This document shows positions 1 through 11,351 of a DNA stretch of 64,000 nt, piece by piece. Both the position numbers and the translations under genes were made by a program. The DNA is taken from positions 362,533 to 426,532 of the forward strand of contig JAKJXP020000036.1 in the NCBI GenBank assembly GCA_022225965.2. Direction: 5' to 3'. Origin of the DNA: Diatrype stigma. Taxonomy: Eukaryota > Ascomycota > Sordariomycetes > Xylariales > Diatrypaceae. The notes under the pieces are model-generated. The model ran no database searches and had not been told where the DNA came from. It was given only the letters and a program-made list of their open reading frames with translations. The first letter of the stretch is position 1. Each line of letters opens with the position of its first letter.

Positions 1-1
1 C

Positions 2-1891
2 TCCAAGCCGATCCCGCTCCCCTCGCGATTCGGCCAGCTGAAACGGCGGCTCGTCGCGGGTCGGGAGGCCAAGCTGAAGGCCTCCTGGGACCGCCTGCTC
101 GCCGCGCTCCGGGACGAGATCGTCGAGATCGAAAAGCGCGGCACCGAGCTGATCCCGTCGATCGACTTCACCGAGATCGAGGATGCGAGCAAGGTGCAGC
201 CCTTCAGCGCGAAGCTGAAGCGCCACGGCATCGGGGTGATCCACGGGGTCGTCCCGCCCGCCGCCGCGCGCTCGTGGGTCGAGGAGACCAAGAGGTACCT
301 CGACACGAAGAACGAGCTCGAGCTGAAGCCCCCGCCGGCGCAGGATCCCACCTGCTTCGACTTCTTCTGGACGCCGGCCCAGGTGCGGTCCCGCGCCCAC
401 CCCCACGTCCTCCGCGCCCAGCGTTTCGCCATGACGCTGTGGGACACCAAGGACGAGTTCGTGGCCGTGCGCTACCCGATAACGTACGCCGACCGGATCC
501 GGATAGAGTCCGCCACTGATGGAAACATCACGGTGAATGGGAGTCTGGTCGCGGCGTCGCCCCAGGACAGCTTGATCGCAGCAGCCGCCGCGACTTCCTC
601 GGCGCAGATCGCGCAGGTCGATAACGGCAGCTTGGAACGCTGGGAGCAGGATGGGTACGGTCGCGCCGGTCTGTACAATTCCATCTTCGAAGGCGACTGG
701 GAATCGTACGACGAGTGGGATGCCTCGGGCCGGGTCAACGCCACGCCCGACCTGTACAACGGCCAGGGGGCGTGCAGCATGCTCCGCCTGTTCCAGGGCA
801 TCATCGCGCTGACGGAGATCGAGCCCGGGATGATCAAGATTCTCCCGTCGCCGAAGCTATCGACGGTCTACTTCCTGCTGCGGCCGTTCTTCTCGCCCAA
901 GGAGAAGGCGCCCGACGAAGGCGACAGCTCGGAGCGGTGGGCCGCCTACCTCGACCCCTCCAACTGGCAGATCGACAAGGAGCAGACGACGATCATACAC
1001 GGCGCCGTGGCCGGGCACGCGCAGCGCGTCACGTCGTCCTTCCACCCGCACCTCGAGCTCAAGCGGAGCCTCGTCGCGCCCCCGACCCTGCCCGAGGGCT
1101 CGTACGTCCTGTGGCACCCGGACATCGCCTACCAGTTCTCCAACACGAACTACAGCACCAGCACCAAGCCGGCGGTCACTACCGCGTCCGCGTCCGCATC
1201 CGCGCCGTCGTCTACGGGGACCGGCGGGACCGAGCCGCCGGCTTCCAGCACCACCTCGACCTCGATGCTGGTGTACGCCCCGGCCGCCCCGCTCACGCAG
1301 CAGAACGCGCTGTACCTGGCGCGGCAGCGGAAAGCCTTCCTCCGAGGCCATCCGGGGCCGGACTTCGACTCGACGGGCACAGGGCTCGGCAGCGAGGCGC
1401 CGCACACCGGCCGCCTCGACGAGAAGGCCATCAAGGAGGTCGGCGGCGACGAGGGCCTGCAGGCCATGGGGCTCGCGCCGTGGAACCTGGGCAAGGCCTT
1501 TGCCGATTACCACCAGCAGCAGCAGAGGAGCAGCAGTAGCAGCAACAACAACAACAATCACAACACGTCCGGCGGGGGGTCCTCGTCATCATCATCATCA
1601 TCATCGTTATCGAAGGATAACAACAGCAACAATAACAGTAGTGGTAGAGCCGACGACGAGACGTCGTCGAGCAGCGACGGGGCACTGACGCCCAAGACGC
1701 ACGCCGAGGTCGAGGTCCTGAAGCTGGCCAACCAGATCCTCTTCCCGGAGCGCTTCGACTTCTACATGCCCATGCCCACGCGGACGCCGTCGAGGGCGCC
1801 GTCGCGGGCCGCCAGCCCCATGCCGCCGGCGGGTAGCAGGAACGATAATAGAGGGGATAGGGAAACGGAAAGGGATAATAAAGGCGCATAG
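2..1891 (+). CDS. DUF1479 family protein, 3' part
   Basis: The reading frame is open from the first bases of the window, so the 5' end lies outside it; no in-window start is credible. The protein resembles the DUF1479 (YbiU-like) family, which has a double-stranded beta-helix fold related to Fe(II)/2-oxoglutarate dioxygenases; its substrate is not known. Family-like segments are the block with WESYDEWDASGRVNATPDLYNG, the LLRPFF stretch, and PHPHLELKRSL followed by GSYVLWHPDIAY, where the WHPD His and Asp are candidate metal ligands. After this core comes a Ser/Thr/Ala-rich insert, then a low-complexity tail of Gln, Ser and Asn runs encoded by CAG, AGC, AAC and TCA repeats (about 1511-1650). 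No intron is visible. The family call rests on recognition of these blocks; the enzymatic role is inference. Confidence 0.75.
   Translation, partial: SKPIPLPSRFGQLKRRLVAGREAKLKASWDRLLAALRDEIVEIEKRGTELIPSIDFTEIEDASKVQPFSAKLKRHGIGVIHGVVPPAAARSWVEETKRYLDTKNELELKPPPAQDPTCFDFFWTPAQVRSRAHPHVLRAQRFAMTLWDTKDEFVAVRYPITYADRIRIESATDGNITVNGSLVAASPQDSLIAAAAATSSAQIAQVDNGSLERWEQDGYGRAGLYNSIFEGDWESYDEWDASGRVNATPDLYNGQGACSMLRLFQGIIALTEIEPGMIKILPSPKLSTVYFLLRPFFSPKEKAPDEGDSSERWAAYLDPSNWQIDKEQTTIIHGAVAGHAQRVTSSFHPHLELKRSLVAPPTLPEGSYVLWHPDIAYQFSNTNYSTSTKPAVTTASASASAPSSTGTGGTEPPASSTTSTSMLVYAPAAPLTQQNALYLARQRKAFLRGHPGPDFDSTGTGLGSEAPHTGRLDEKAIKEVGGDEGLQAMGLAPWNLGKAFADYHQQQQRSSSSSNNNNNHNTSGGGSSSSSSSSSLSKDNNSNNNSSGRADDETSSSSDGALTPKTHAEVEVLKLANQILFPERFDFYMPMPTRTPSRAPSRAASPMPPAGSRNDNRGDRETERDNKGA
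1511..1650 (+). repeat. In-frame trinucleotide low-complexity tract
   Basis: CAG, AGC/AGT, AAC and TCA trinucleotide runs encode poly-Gln, poly-Ser and poly-Asn in the C-terminal tail of the DUF1479 protein. Such tracts change length easily between strains. A second short (CAT)n run lies just after the stop codon, at about 1897-1925. Confidence 0.8.
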
Positions 1892-2811
1892 GAATTGTCA
1901 TCATTACCATCATCATCATCATCATTAAGCTATACATATAAATATGCAAGCTCGTGTTGCCACTGTTTTGCTATTAGTGGCGTGTGTTGGAAAAGAAAGG
2001 GAGGGCGCTAAGCATGTATGCATGCACGATGCGGATTCTAAAGAAGAGAAAGAAAGAGAAGAGCAGAAGAGATATGTTTTGTATATAGCTTTCGGTATCC
2101 CATGAATGGAGAATATCTCAAAACCCCTTTCTCATTCACCATACATCGAGGGGCCATCAACGCCTTCTGGACTTTTCTCTTCAGAGGTTACGCATTGTAG
2201 TCCATCTTCAATTTCCACTTTGTTCCTAGCATGTAGCTATATCAGTACCATCGACCTTAGATCCCATCATCGCATTGTTATCACCAGGGAGGTAGCTAGC
2301 AACCCCTAGCCCATGTTGAACTGGGCTATTGGGGGGCAGCTGTCCCCTTATAGTCGCTGGGGCCCTCAGGGGGCCCCCTGCCCTGTCAGCACTATACCCG
2401 CTTCAGAACAGCTCCAAAACACACCATTTCATCGCGACAAAAGGTTGATTCAAAATAATTCTAGGGCCGTCCTTATGCAGTCACCATATTTGACTTACTG
2501 TTTCCTTGACCATCTTACCTGGTACTGCGAGTGTGATAGGCAGTCTTATGGCCAGACAGAAACACCACAGACCCGGTGCGGCGCGACGCCGGCGCCTCGC
2601 CTGCGGCCGTGACTCATCTAAAACGCCGTCAGTTGTCATGCATAGCAACTCAACGTTCTTATTGCTAAGAAAATACCAATACACGAAGTTATAAGCTTCG
2701 GAAATAGATATTCGGCTCATTGAGTTGCTTCCGGGTCAAGTCGAGGATGATGTCAGAGTCCGGATATATCAGGCTGTACTGATCGAACCTTCACATCAGG
2801 CTCCCCCGGAA
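1892..2811. other. Intergenic, DUF1479 to HET gene
   Basis: This holds the 3' flank of the DUF1479 gene and the upstream region of the HET gene. Around 2359-2377 there is a small GC-rich inverted repeat (ggggccc / gggcccc). I see no convincing gene. Confidence 0.5.
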
Positions 2812-4972
2812 ATGGACCTGGCACAACTTAGGAAAACCTTGCCGCCATCGTGGATTGTGACACGAACTCTCGAAGGCAGGCATCTCTTCATAGATCAGAA
2901 GACCGATATAGGCCAATGGAGGCATCCTCTTCCCGAGATAGACCCCTCCCGGTATGAGCAGCAGCCGTCGGCCACGGACGGGTTTGAACCGCAGTACGAG
3001 GCGCTCTCCTATGTATGGGGCTCAGACAACGCACCGCATTTCATATTTGTCGATCCCGCCATGGGCGATGAGGAGAACACAGAGAAGAAGACCCCGACGA
3101 AGCTAGCCGTGACCGAAAACCTGATGACTGCGCTCCGCCACCTCCGCGATCCCTCGAAGGCGCGCACGCTTTGGATCGACGCGATCTGCATCAACCAGGG
3201 GGATGAAGAGGAGGAATCACACCAGGTGCAGCGACGAGATATACCGGTTAGCGTACCGAGTTGTGGTATGGCTGGGCCCGGCGAGTAAGACAAGCGAGCT
3301 CGCCTTGGCAACACTTGACTATCTCGGGGCTCAAGTAGAGGTCGAACAAGACTGCTGGAGGATATTCCAGCGCCTGGGGACCAAGCACCCCGAATGGTAC
3401 GACCCGGCGGTCGAGCTACCATACGACCAGAAGACGTGGGATGCGATCCTCGCGCTACTCCGACGTCCGTGGTTCGAGCGCCTGTGGATCGTTCAGGAGA
3501 TCCAGCTCGCGGGCTCGCGGCCCGGAGCCGTGTTCCAGTGCGGCACGCGTGTAGTATCGTCCTATTTGTTCAAGCGTGCCATAGTGTGTCTATCGAAGAA
3601 AGAACTAGGGCACAACCCGGAGCTCCGTGAGCGGGTATTGCTTGCGTACACGTTATTTGAAACGATAGCCGGCTCTACGTTTAACCGTCTGCTAACTTTC
3701 ACCGAATGCCAGTGCAAAGATCCCCGGGGTAAGATATACGCCCTGCGCGGTCTCACTTCTAGACGCCTGACGAGTATCATCACACCGGAGTACGGAGATA
3801 GTACCACGGCCAAGCATACATACAAGGCGGTCTTCCTGGCGCACGCGCGACTCGTCCAGCAATTTGAGCTGTTCTTTCACTGCTTCCTAGACGGCCGTTC
3901 CATCCTAGACATGCCATCATGGGTGCCGGATTGGTCATCCGTGGCCCCCTGGGACAACTACCCGCAGCTACAATTCGCAGCGGGCGCCTCACGCGCGCAA
4001 TTCACATACGATGCCAATGCGCCAAACGTACTCCAAGTCCTCGGGGCGCGCTGCGGCGTCGTGAGTCGCGTCACGCGTCCCATGCCGAAGTACCTGCGCA
4101 GCAGGCTCGCGTACCGAGTCATTCGGCGGTGGCAGCCCAGCAACCTGGAGACGGGGACCTACGGGCCGACGGGTGAGCCGCTGCTGCACGCGTACGCTAC
4201 AGTATTGAAAGTCGGCGAGTTGGAGGAGCGCTTTCCGCGCTTCGGGCACGGTCACTTCGCCGACTGGGTACGGCAGGACGGGCCCAACACGCTGTTCGAC
4301 GGCAGCTCGGTGGTCGATCTGGCGGGAGGAACCCCTGATTCGGATGCCTACACGGTGCCTCCCATGCAGATTACGTTGGATCGAGCGCTGCAGCACTGCG
4401 AGAACAGGATACTCGTCCAGACGCACGAGGGGTATATCGGGCTTGTCCCAGAAGATACTGAGATAGGTAGGTCTACTGTGTACATGCAGTTTGTCGACAT
4501 GTGATTATTTGCACGAGAAGCTGGGAGCTAACGACAAGCACACCCAGGCGACGTGATAGCTGTATTCCTCGGGTGCTCCAACCCCTTGGTTCTGCACCCG
4601 ACACCCGACGGCACCGCCTACCGCGTGAAAGGCCAATGCTTCGTGCACGGGGCCAACGACTGCATCCGATTCCTCGGCCCCTTGCCGGAGCCCTGGAGAG
4701 TGGTCGGGACGATGGGGCGTGCCAGCCGGTGCAACTTCCGGTTCTTCAATCCGGACACGGGCGAGCAGACCGCCGAGGATCCAAGGCTGGGGCCCCTGCC
4801 GGCGGAGTGGGAGAAGCTCGGAGAGGAGCGCGAGCTCGAGTGTGACGACCCTCTCGATTGCGCTTTTTTTTGGAATACGACAACAGGCGAGACAGTCAAT
4901 TATGACCCAAGGCTCGAGCCGGAGGCGCTGAGTGCGAGGGGCGTGCGGCTCGAGACGTTTGTCTTAGTCTAG
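2812..4972 (+). pseudogene. HET-domain protein with WW-like modules, frameshifted
   Basis: HET-domain proteins act in heterokaryon incompatibility and related self/non-self recognition. From the ATG at 2812 the product opens with a WW-like module (LPPSW ... FIDQKT ... WRHP). The HET signature follows: YEALSYVWG, then LWIDAICINQ. Frame 1 carries HQVQ at about 3220-3231, while the next conserved block, EIYRLAYRVVVWLG, lies in frame 2 from about 3236. The frame is therefore broken at 3229-3236, and the spacing looks about 5 nt shorter than in normal HET proteins. Frame 2 then runs to 4466. An intron at 4467-4547 joins it to GDVIAVFLGC ... CFVHG and two further WW-like modules (FFNPDTGE ... DPRL; FFWNTTTGE ... 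DPRL), with a stop at 4970-4972. No GT-AG intron repairs the break. Either the gene is a pseudogene or there is a sequencing error; otherwise it looks intact. Confidence 0.8.
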
Positions 4973-5409
4973 GCCAGTCCCATTCTAGGGAGGTTAGGCC
5001 GCCCGTTATAAGTAGGTACAAAGCATATGATCTTACTACAAATGAGGAAACAGCTTCTGCCCTAGTATTTAGCATCCAGGAGAGTGCTGATGAAGAACGT
5101 ACTGGCTTCGACGATCTTCCCAATTCTGGGGGAAGATTTACGTCCGCAAGTAAGTGCACTGGTACAGACCATGGGAAAGGCAAGGTTGTCACTGGATGAC
5201 TTTTTGACATAAGATGTATATTATCATTAATGTGTTACTAAGGTTGAAAAGTTAATGGTAAAGGCAAACCGTCCTGCCTGACATCTACATTAATCGTGAT
5301 ACACTTCCCAACGTTCCCGAGAATCTCGCACCACTGTACAGACTCTCCTACTCCGACACGATGGCCTCCATAATGCCGACACCCCGACTACCGAGTAACC
5401 CTATAGCAC
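4973..5409. other. Tail-to-tail intergenic region
   Basis: This is the shared 3' flank of the HET gene (+) and the SELENBP1-like gene (-). I see no coding signal in it. Confidence 0.5.
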
Positions 5410-7136
5410 TTAGTAGTACTTTGGGTTCTCCGGGTCCGTGAGATCAAAGACGACGGACGAGTGGGGCTTTGCACCGCCGCGGTTCTCGAACTCGCGGCTG
5501 AAGTCGATGGTGCGGTTGAAGCTCAGGCTGCCGTCGTCCAGGATGTCGATGTAGAGCGCCTTGAAGTCGGCCGGCGTGTTGACGATGCCGATCTCGCCCG
5601 TCTGCACGAAGTAGTCGGTGACTACCAGATGCTTCTGATCCGGTGTAATCTTGACGTAGTGGGGCCCGATCGTCGGCTGGTCCTCATCCGGGTCGTCCAG
5701 CCGCTTCACGTTGGACAAGTCGGAGATGTCGAGCGCCGCAACGTGGTTGGCCGTTGTCAGGGTGAAGTATGCATACTTGCCGTCCTGGGAGATGTCGGAG
5801 CTAAGGTGACAGGGTGGTTAGTGGAGTTCAGACGTGCAGCTTTCAAGGGCAGCTCTTCATGAGAAGGGTGGAAGAGAGTGCGGGCGTTTCAGTGGATTGG
5901 TCTTACTAAATAGCGATGGTGTCGCGAGCCTTCTCGCCCAAGTCGAACAATAATTCAACGACGCCCTGGTTTCCCTTGCTGTCCTTCCGGTGGGGATAGA
6001 CAATCCAGACTTGTCCAAGGTGCACAGCGGTTGCAAGCGCAGCTCCCTCGGGGTTTCCGGGAATGAATTTGACGTCCTGGATGCCTTGGCCCTGTTTATT
6101 GGAGTTTAGCGTCAGTGACAGTGTTTTCATAGTCAACAATTTCAACTTACATCAGGGATGGTAAGAGTGCTGAGGATCTTCCGAGAGGGCAGGTCCCACA
6201 GGCGTAGGGTGTCCGCCCGTTGGATACCCGTGCTGGGCTTGAGAATGCTGAGAGGTACGACGAAGTCCGAAGTCAGGATTACGTTCTTCTCAAAGTCAAC
6301 AGCCAGGCCGTGCGGCGAGAACTGCTCGCCAAGGATGTTCAGCGTGCCCTCAACATCTTTGGGCCACTCGTGAATGATGTTGAAGTCTGCGTCAGTCTCA
6401 ACGAGGCGACCCGGAGATGTTCCAACAGCAGATCCCATGTAAGTGATGAAGAATCCACTATCAAGAAGTGTGAGTCAGTGACTTGCACATTCTATGCAAG
6501 GCGGGAAGGGTCTACTTACCCATCAGGCTTGGCACGGATTTCATCGGTGATGGACGACAAGAGTGCACGGTTGCTCTTCTTGAATGTCGGTCGATACGGG
6601 TTCGTGGTGTCAAAGTAATAGGCCGTATCTTGCGTCTTCAGCAGAGACAGCAAACCGCCACCGATAAGGGTCTTCCCGTCCAATGAGGGCCCCAAGTGGT
6701 GAGGATCATTGCCGCTTGTTGGGACATCAGTGATCCAAAGCAGGGTTCCGAAAGTATCCTGTGTTCACTGTTTAGTTATACAATCCAGGGCTAGAGTTCA
6801 TGGACATAGACTTACATCATCCAGACTATAGGTAGCTAAGAAATCTTTGTGCCACTTGTCTCCCGACCCAGTCCAGAAGTAGCCGATCTTCTTGGGCTTG
6901 ATGTTGCTAGGAGTAAAAGGGGGGCTGTCCAAAGGCGGAGTGGGAACTTGCAGAACAGGGAGTGGAGGTGCGTTGCTCGTGAGGGGATCAGTGACACCTG
7001 GAATAGAGGGGATTAAAGGGGGCAACGAAAGATCTCGACGAGCATCGCCAACTTTGGTAGGAACGCTGGCGCCCATCACAAGCATAGATTGGGCTCCTAG
7101 AGCCGCAGCAAGCAGCTTGCTGGAAAATGAAGGCAT
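5410..7136 (-). CDS. Secreted SELENBP1/methanethiol-oxidase-like beta-propeller
   Basis: There are five exons: 7136-6816, 6758-6520, 6457-6151, 6091-5907 and 5800-5410. They give 480 residues, near the usual size of the selenium-binding protein 56/methanethiol oxidase family. The ATG at 7136 opens a hydrophobic signal peptide (about 1-24), followed by a Pro-rich linker. Family-like blocks appear in order: FLATYSLDD, GTLLW ... DPHHLGPSLDGKTL, SPHGLAVD, TLRLWDLPSRKI, GIQDVKFIPGNPEGA, SDISQDGKYAYFT ... ALDISD, IGPHYVKITPDQKHLVVTDY and a late KPHSS. The His pair in DPHH and the late His sit where the family has copper-ligand histidines, as far as I can align by eye. The whole protein has no cysteine, so the selenium-binding Cys of human SELENBP1 is absent. 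It is transcribed divergently from the oxalate decarboxylase gene. The family call is fairly firm; the reaction is not. Confidence 0.75.
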
Positions 7137-7285
7137 TATGAGCAAGTAAGGAGTGCAAGGTTCTGCTGAAAATGACAAAGATAATCAGATCTACAGGCCG
7201 AAGATGCAAGGAGTGGTTAACCCTTCAGTGTTTGCTTGGTGCTGGTTCGAGAGGAATTGAGCAAGATTGAGCACGATATCACGCT

Positions 7286-7294
7286 CTATATATA
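7286..7294 (-). promoter_or_regulatory. TATA-like box of the SELENBP1-like gene
   Basis: A tatatata run lies about 150 bp upstream of the ATG at 7136 on the minus strand. Position and sequence fit a TATA box; no transcript start is known. Confidence 0.4.
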
Positions 7295-9042
7295 CACCGA
7301 CCCTTCTATACTTGACCTCAATCATTGCCTTCATATTTCCTATATCCCACACGATCGAGATCACGTCCACATCCAGTTTACCGCCAACTTTCAACTTTTG
7401 ATCAGCTACATTCTGCACGCTTCGTGAAGCGATGGCTGATCCAAATTCCACGTCGATTCTGTCATTGTATTACTGTATAACGTGATTCAGTAGTTTGATG
7501 GTGAATTTGATGTTGAAAAACAGTATTACTAGCTTACGATTCGGCCCCCTTTGGTGTTTTCGTGTTCCAACTAGCAGAAGACGGCATATCAAAGTCGCCT
7601 CTCGTGGAGCATTTCTACCGCCAGCTCGGGATCCAAACCCCTGAACTATCACGATATCAGACCTAGATCTTGGCTAGAGTATCTTTTAGGAGTAATGCGC
7701 TATATGTTGGAGCGTGACGGCAATCCAGTCAGGGGTATGATCGACATCTTCAGCTGCATCTAGATTAAAATTTTGACATCCTCATCTGAGGCTAAATCAC
7801 GTTATATTCGATAGTTCACTTTTTTTATGACTACCGGCAGATCGTACAAGTCATGGGTTCCTCGGATTGGTTACACGTACGATGGTAGTTGGACTGGCTG
7901 GGCCTGCTGGTTGATGTCATGATGTTCAAGATGGACAGTAACCACGTGAACTTATCATAAGCTTTACTATGGACCTCCTGCTAGCTTCTGTACCACTCCG
8001 TTGGGTCAGCCTTGCACTCCGGTGATGATCATCAATGGGCCCTGAGCAAGACAGGGGTGCCCTCCCAAATGCCGAATCAGAGTAAGCTATAGCTGATATT
8101 CAGACACATGTTACACAGACGCAGATCAGCTTGACAATGGTAAGTTTTATACCGTCCCCTTATTGTGTTGAATGCTGGTGTAAACCATGTATACTTGAAT
8201 AGATAGTTCTTGTATATACCAATAGACTAGAAGTGATATACCTACTCATCGAATATATGAAGGTCATACCGTCTATCAACCAAAACCAGCGATCCCTTCT
8301 ATCGTGAGCGAAGGATCACCCCATCGCTTTCGAGACATTCTATTGCTAACAGTGCATTAGTTTTCAGTAGGTGAGGCCGTGCATGAACTAACTGCATTCC
8401 CTTATAGAGACGACTCAAAGCTCGATTCGAACTCGACTGGGTTGGGTTCACATGCGGAAATTATGAGTCCCTGATGCTAGTAGTATAGATGTGCCACTAC
8501 CGAAGCTAGATGGATTGCGCAATCGAATATTCTGCATTAGGGGGGAAGGCGTATTAGCGTATGCAACATATGCATGACGCGAACCATATAGTATACGCAG
8601 ATCGGTATAGGTGGATGAGGGTAATGAGTTTTCGGGCCGCTATGTCTGGTGGAAATGAACCCGTTCCTGGCTAACATCATAGTATGGCGCGGAGGCTGTA
8701 GTCGATGATGTGATCGTGAAAGGCGGGATAGATCGTTGCAACGGCGTACAGACGTTTTCCGTTTTCGACAAATGCCAAGACATGACACTATTTTAACAGC
8801 GAATGTCGTCTTTTTGCAAGCGGCTCTTATAGGGCGCCCCCGCAATAAAGAAATGAGACCCCGCGATGCTGGTCCTATACACTCGACAACACGCGACGAG
8901 GATCCCTGAGATGGCGTTATTAACATTTGGAATAACACGGGTTGCGTCATGTTCCTGATGAAGCTTTGCTACGGAAGAGGATAGCCAAAATTCTGTGTTG
9001 CATGCCGAGCAAGGCAATGCTGCAGATGATGTAGATCAAATG

Positions 9043-9049
9043 TATATAA
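9043..9049 (+). promoter_or_regulatory. TATA-like box of the oxalate decarboxylase gene
   Basis: TATATAA lies about 100 bp upstream of the ATG at 9146, a usual distance for an inducible fungal gene. Confidence 0.45.
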
Positions 9050-9145
9050 GCTCTGAAAATTCCAACTTCCTCACTTCTCAAGCCTTGAGTCAATCTGTGC
9101 ATTCGTCCTTGTCTTGTGTTTAAGTGACATCCCAGAGCTGCCAAT

Positions 9146-10925
9146 ATGAGATTCACTCAAGTCGCATCCCTTCTCCTCGCTGCCGGAGGCGTCTCTGGGG
9201 CATCAGTGAAGCGCGATCCGGGGTTCAGCCAGGGCCAGCCTATCGACGGCAAAGGCAAAGGAGCCCCCTTATTAGGTATGGAAGTATCAAATTCTATTGT
9301 GCTCGCGTTGGTGTTTATACTGGCCAAATACTGATATGCTACGACCCAATAGGTGGCACCAATAAGGAGGTTGATCTCCAGAACCCAGATGGTCTCGGCC
9401 AGCAGAGTACAGACAATGGCAATGTACAGAACCTCAAATGGAGTTTCTCGGATTCCAAGACTAGACTCCTGAATGGCGGTTGGGTTCGTGAACAACTTAT
9501 CACCGATTTGCCATCCAGTCACGACATTGCCGGAGCTCAGCAGCACTTGACCAAAGGCTCCATCCGTGAGCTTCACTGGCATCGCGTGGTAAGTTTTTCA
9601 AAAAGGTCTCCGTATATACTGGAAACCATTATACTGATTCTCGTGGTACTACAGGCTGAATGGGGATATCTCTATGCTGGTCGAGTGTTGATATCGGCTG
9701 TCACTGAAACTGGCCAATATGAAACCTCCATCCTTGAGGCTGGTGATATTTGGTACTTCCCCAAGGTACGATACAATATTGCCTTGCTTGTTTACTTTCA
9801 CTCTCCAGTGAGCATAGTTGACCCAGTCGGAATGAAAACAGGGAGAAGCCCACACCATACAAGGTCTGGATGATGAGAACGAATACCTCCTAGTATTTGA
9901 TGATGGTAACTTTGAGGCTTCCGGGTATGTAATGAATTATATCATTCGGAGTATCTCAACGTATGTACGTTTTTAACTAACAACTGCAACGCAGCACAAC
10001 ATTCAACATCGACGATTGGATTGCGCATACTCCAAAGTCGATCCTAGCAAAGAACTTTGGTTTACCTGAAGAGACGTTCGATAACGTGCCAGCTCCAAAT
10101 CCTTACATCTCGAACGGGACCGTCAGTACCAAGACCGTCGAGGGTGGCAGGTAAGTAATTCCTGCTTTTTGTTCCAGTTCCTCGAGACAACCCCGTAAAT
10201 TCAATAACACAACCACAAACAAACAATTATTAACTGTGTATCTTACAGTGGCCCACTGACGGGGAATGCTTCGTACGCCTACTTTGCTAAGGACCATCCT
10301 CTCGAGAAAGTCCCGGGTGGGGGCGGTACCCTTAGAATCATCGACACCACCACCTTCCCAATCTCGAAAACCATTGCGGCGACAGTCGTCACTCTCGAGC
10401 CAGGTGCGCTGAGAGAGCTGCATTGGCATCCCAACGTAAGTTGGATCTATCCCTTGGAGATGATACGTGTGACACGCTTAGCTAACTAGAGTACTTCTAC
10501 AGGCCGAGGAGTGGCTCTACTTCCACCAAGGACAGGGGCGTGCGACGGCCTTTATCGGGAACTCACTAGCACGAACTTTTGACTTCCGAGCAGGGGACAC
10601 GGCTGTATTCCCGGATAACAGCGGTAAGTACAGGCCAACCCTCTTGCAAGCGGCAAGCCTGGCAGAAGGCAAGCTCCGAGAGACTAAGGTGAATATGGCT
10701 CTAACGACGTAATTAGGTCACTACATTGAGAACGTCTCCAAGGACGAGGACCTCGTCTGGATTGAGATTTACAAGAGCGACCGCGTCCAGGATATCTCAC
10801 TGACTCAGTGGCTGGCCCTGACGCCATCCGACATCGTCTCAAACATTCTCAAGATCCCCGTCGACGTCGCTGCGGGTTTGAAGAAGGAGAAGCAGCTGAT
10901 AGTCAAGGCTAACAACACTTACTAA
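9146..10925 (+). CDS. Secreted oxalate decarboxylase (bicupin)
   Basis: Eight exons (9146-9275, 9353-9588, 9655-9765, 9842-9924, 9995-10150, 10249-10435, 10503-10623, 10717-10925) encode 410 residues. The start gives a signal peptide ending near a Lys-Arg that could be a Kex2-type site. Oxalate decarboxylase converts oxalate to formate and CO2, using Mn in each cupin. Cupin 1 has RELHWH with H118, H120, E124 (AEW) and H163 (GEAH). Cupin 2 has RELHWH with H297, H299, a Glu in AEEW (E303/E304) and H343 (SGHY). The fungal hallmark [13 protein letters not shown] follows the signal region. The active-site lid is unusual: FDDGNF is followed by EASGTT and Phe190, where the family normally has a SENST-like five-residue lid. 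Decarboxylase is the best call; an altered or oxidase-like activity is possible. Confidence 0.9.
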
Positions 10926-11351
10926 GAACAAATCACCCAACGCGAGAATGTTAGGCTCAAATAGCTTACTTCTATCACGTCTTGGGGGTATCGACATGCA
11001 GCTGTGCTTGGGTGAAGCCATATAGGGGTAATGCCGTGTCACGGGAAAGCTCGTACAGACAAACAGTATCTAATTCTTAAGCCATAATTAATAATGCGAG
11101 ATGATTTCCGTTCAGAATTATGCACCATTGACCTTGTAACAGAATCACCATGCATGCACGAATAATACGCTTATAAGACCGGACAGACATGTCGAAACCT
11201 GGCAATCTTGTTCTACCAAAAGTTGCTTCACAGCAGATTGGTGCATCGTATTACCTGGTAGTTATTCGGGCAATTCATGGCCACCCACCCATCGCAGCCC
11301 CCCTTCTAACTTACCCCTTATATAATAGCTAGGTACATATCTCACACCGCA
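10926..11351. other. Tail-to-tail intergenic region
   Basis: This is the shared 3' flank of the oxalate decarboxylase gene (+) and the Cys/His-module gene (-). No gene is seen. Confidence 0.5.

Larger units (their letters stand above)
7137..9145. other. Divergent promoter region, about 2 kb
   Basis: This separates the divergently transcribed SELENBP1-like and oxalate decarboxylase genes, and each side has its own TATA-like box. The short open frames inside, for example at 8537-8950 on the minus strand, have no recognisable family or splice structure. Confidence 0.5.
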
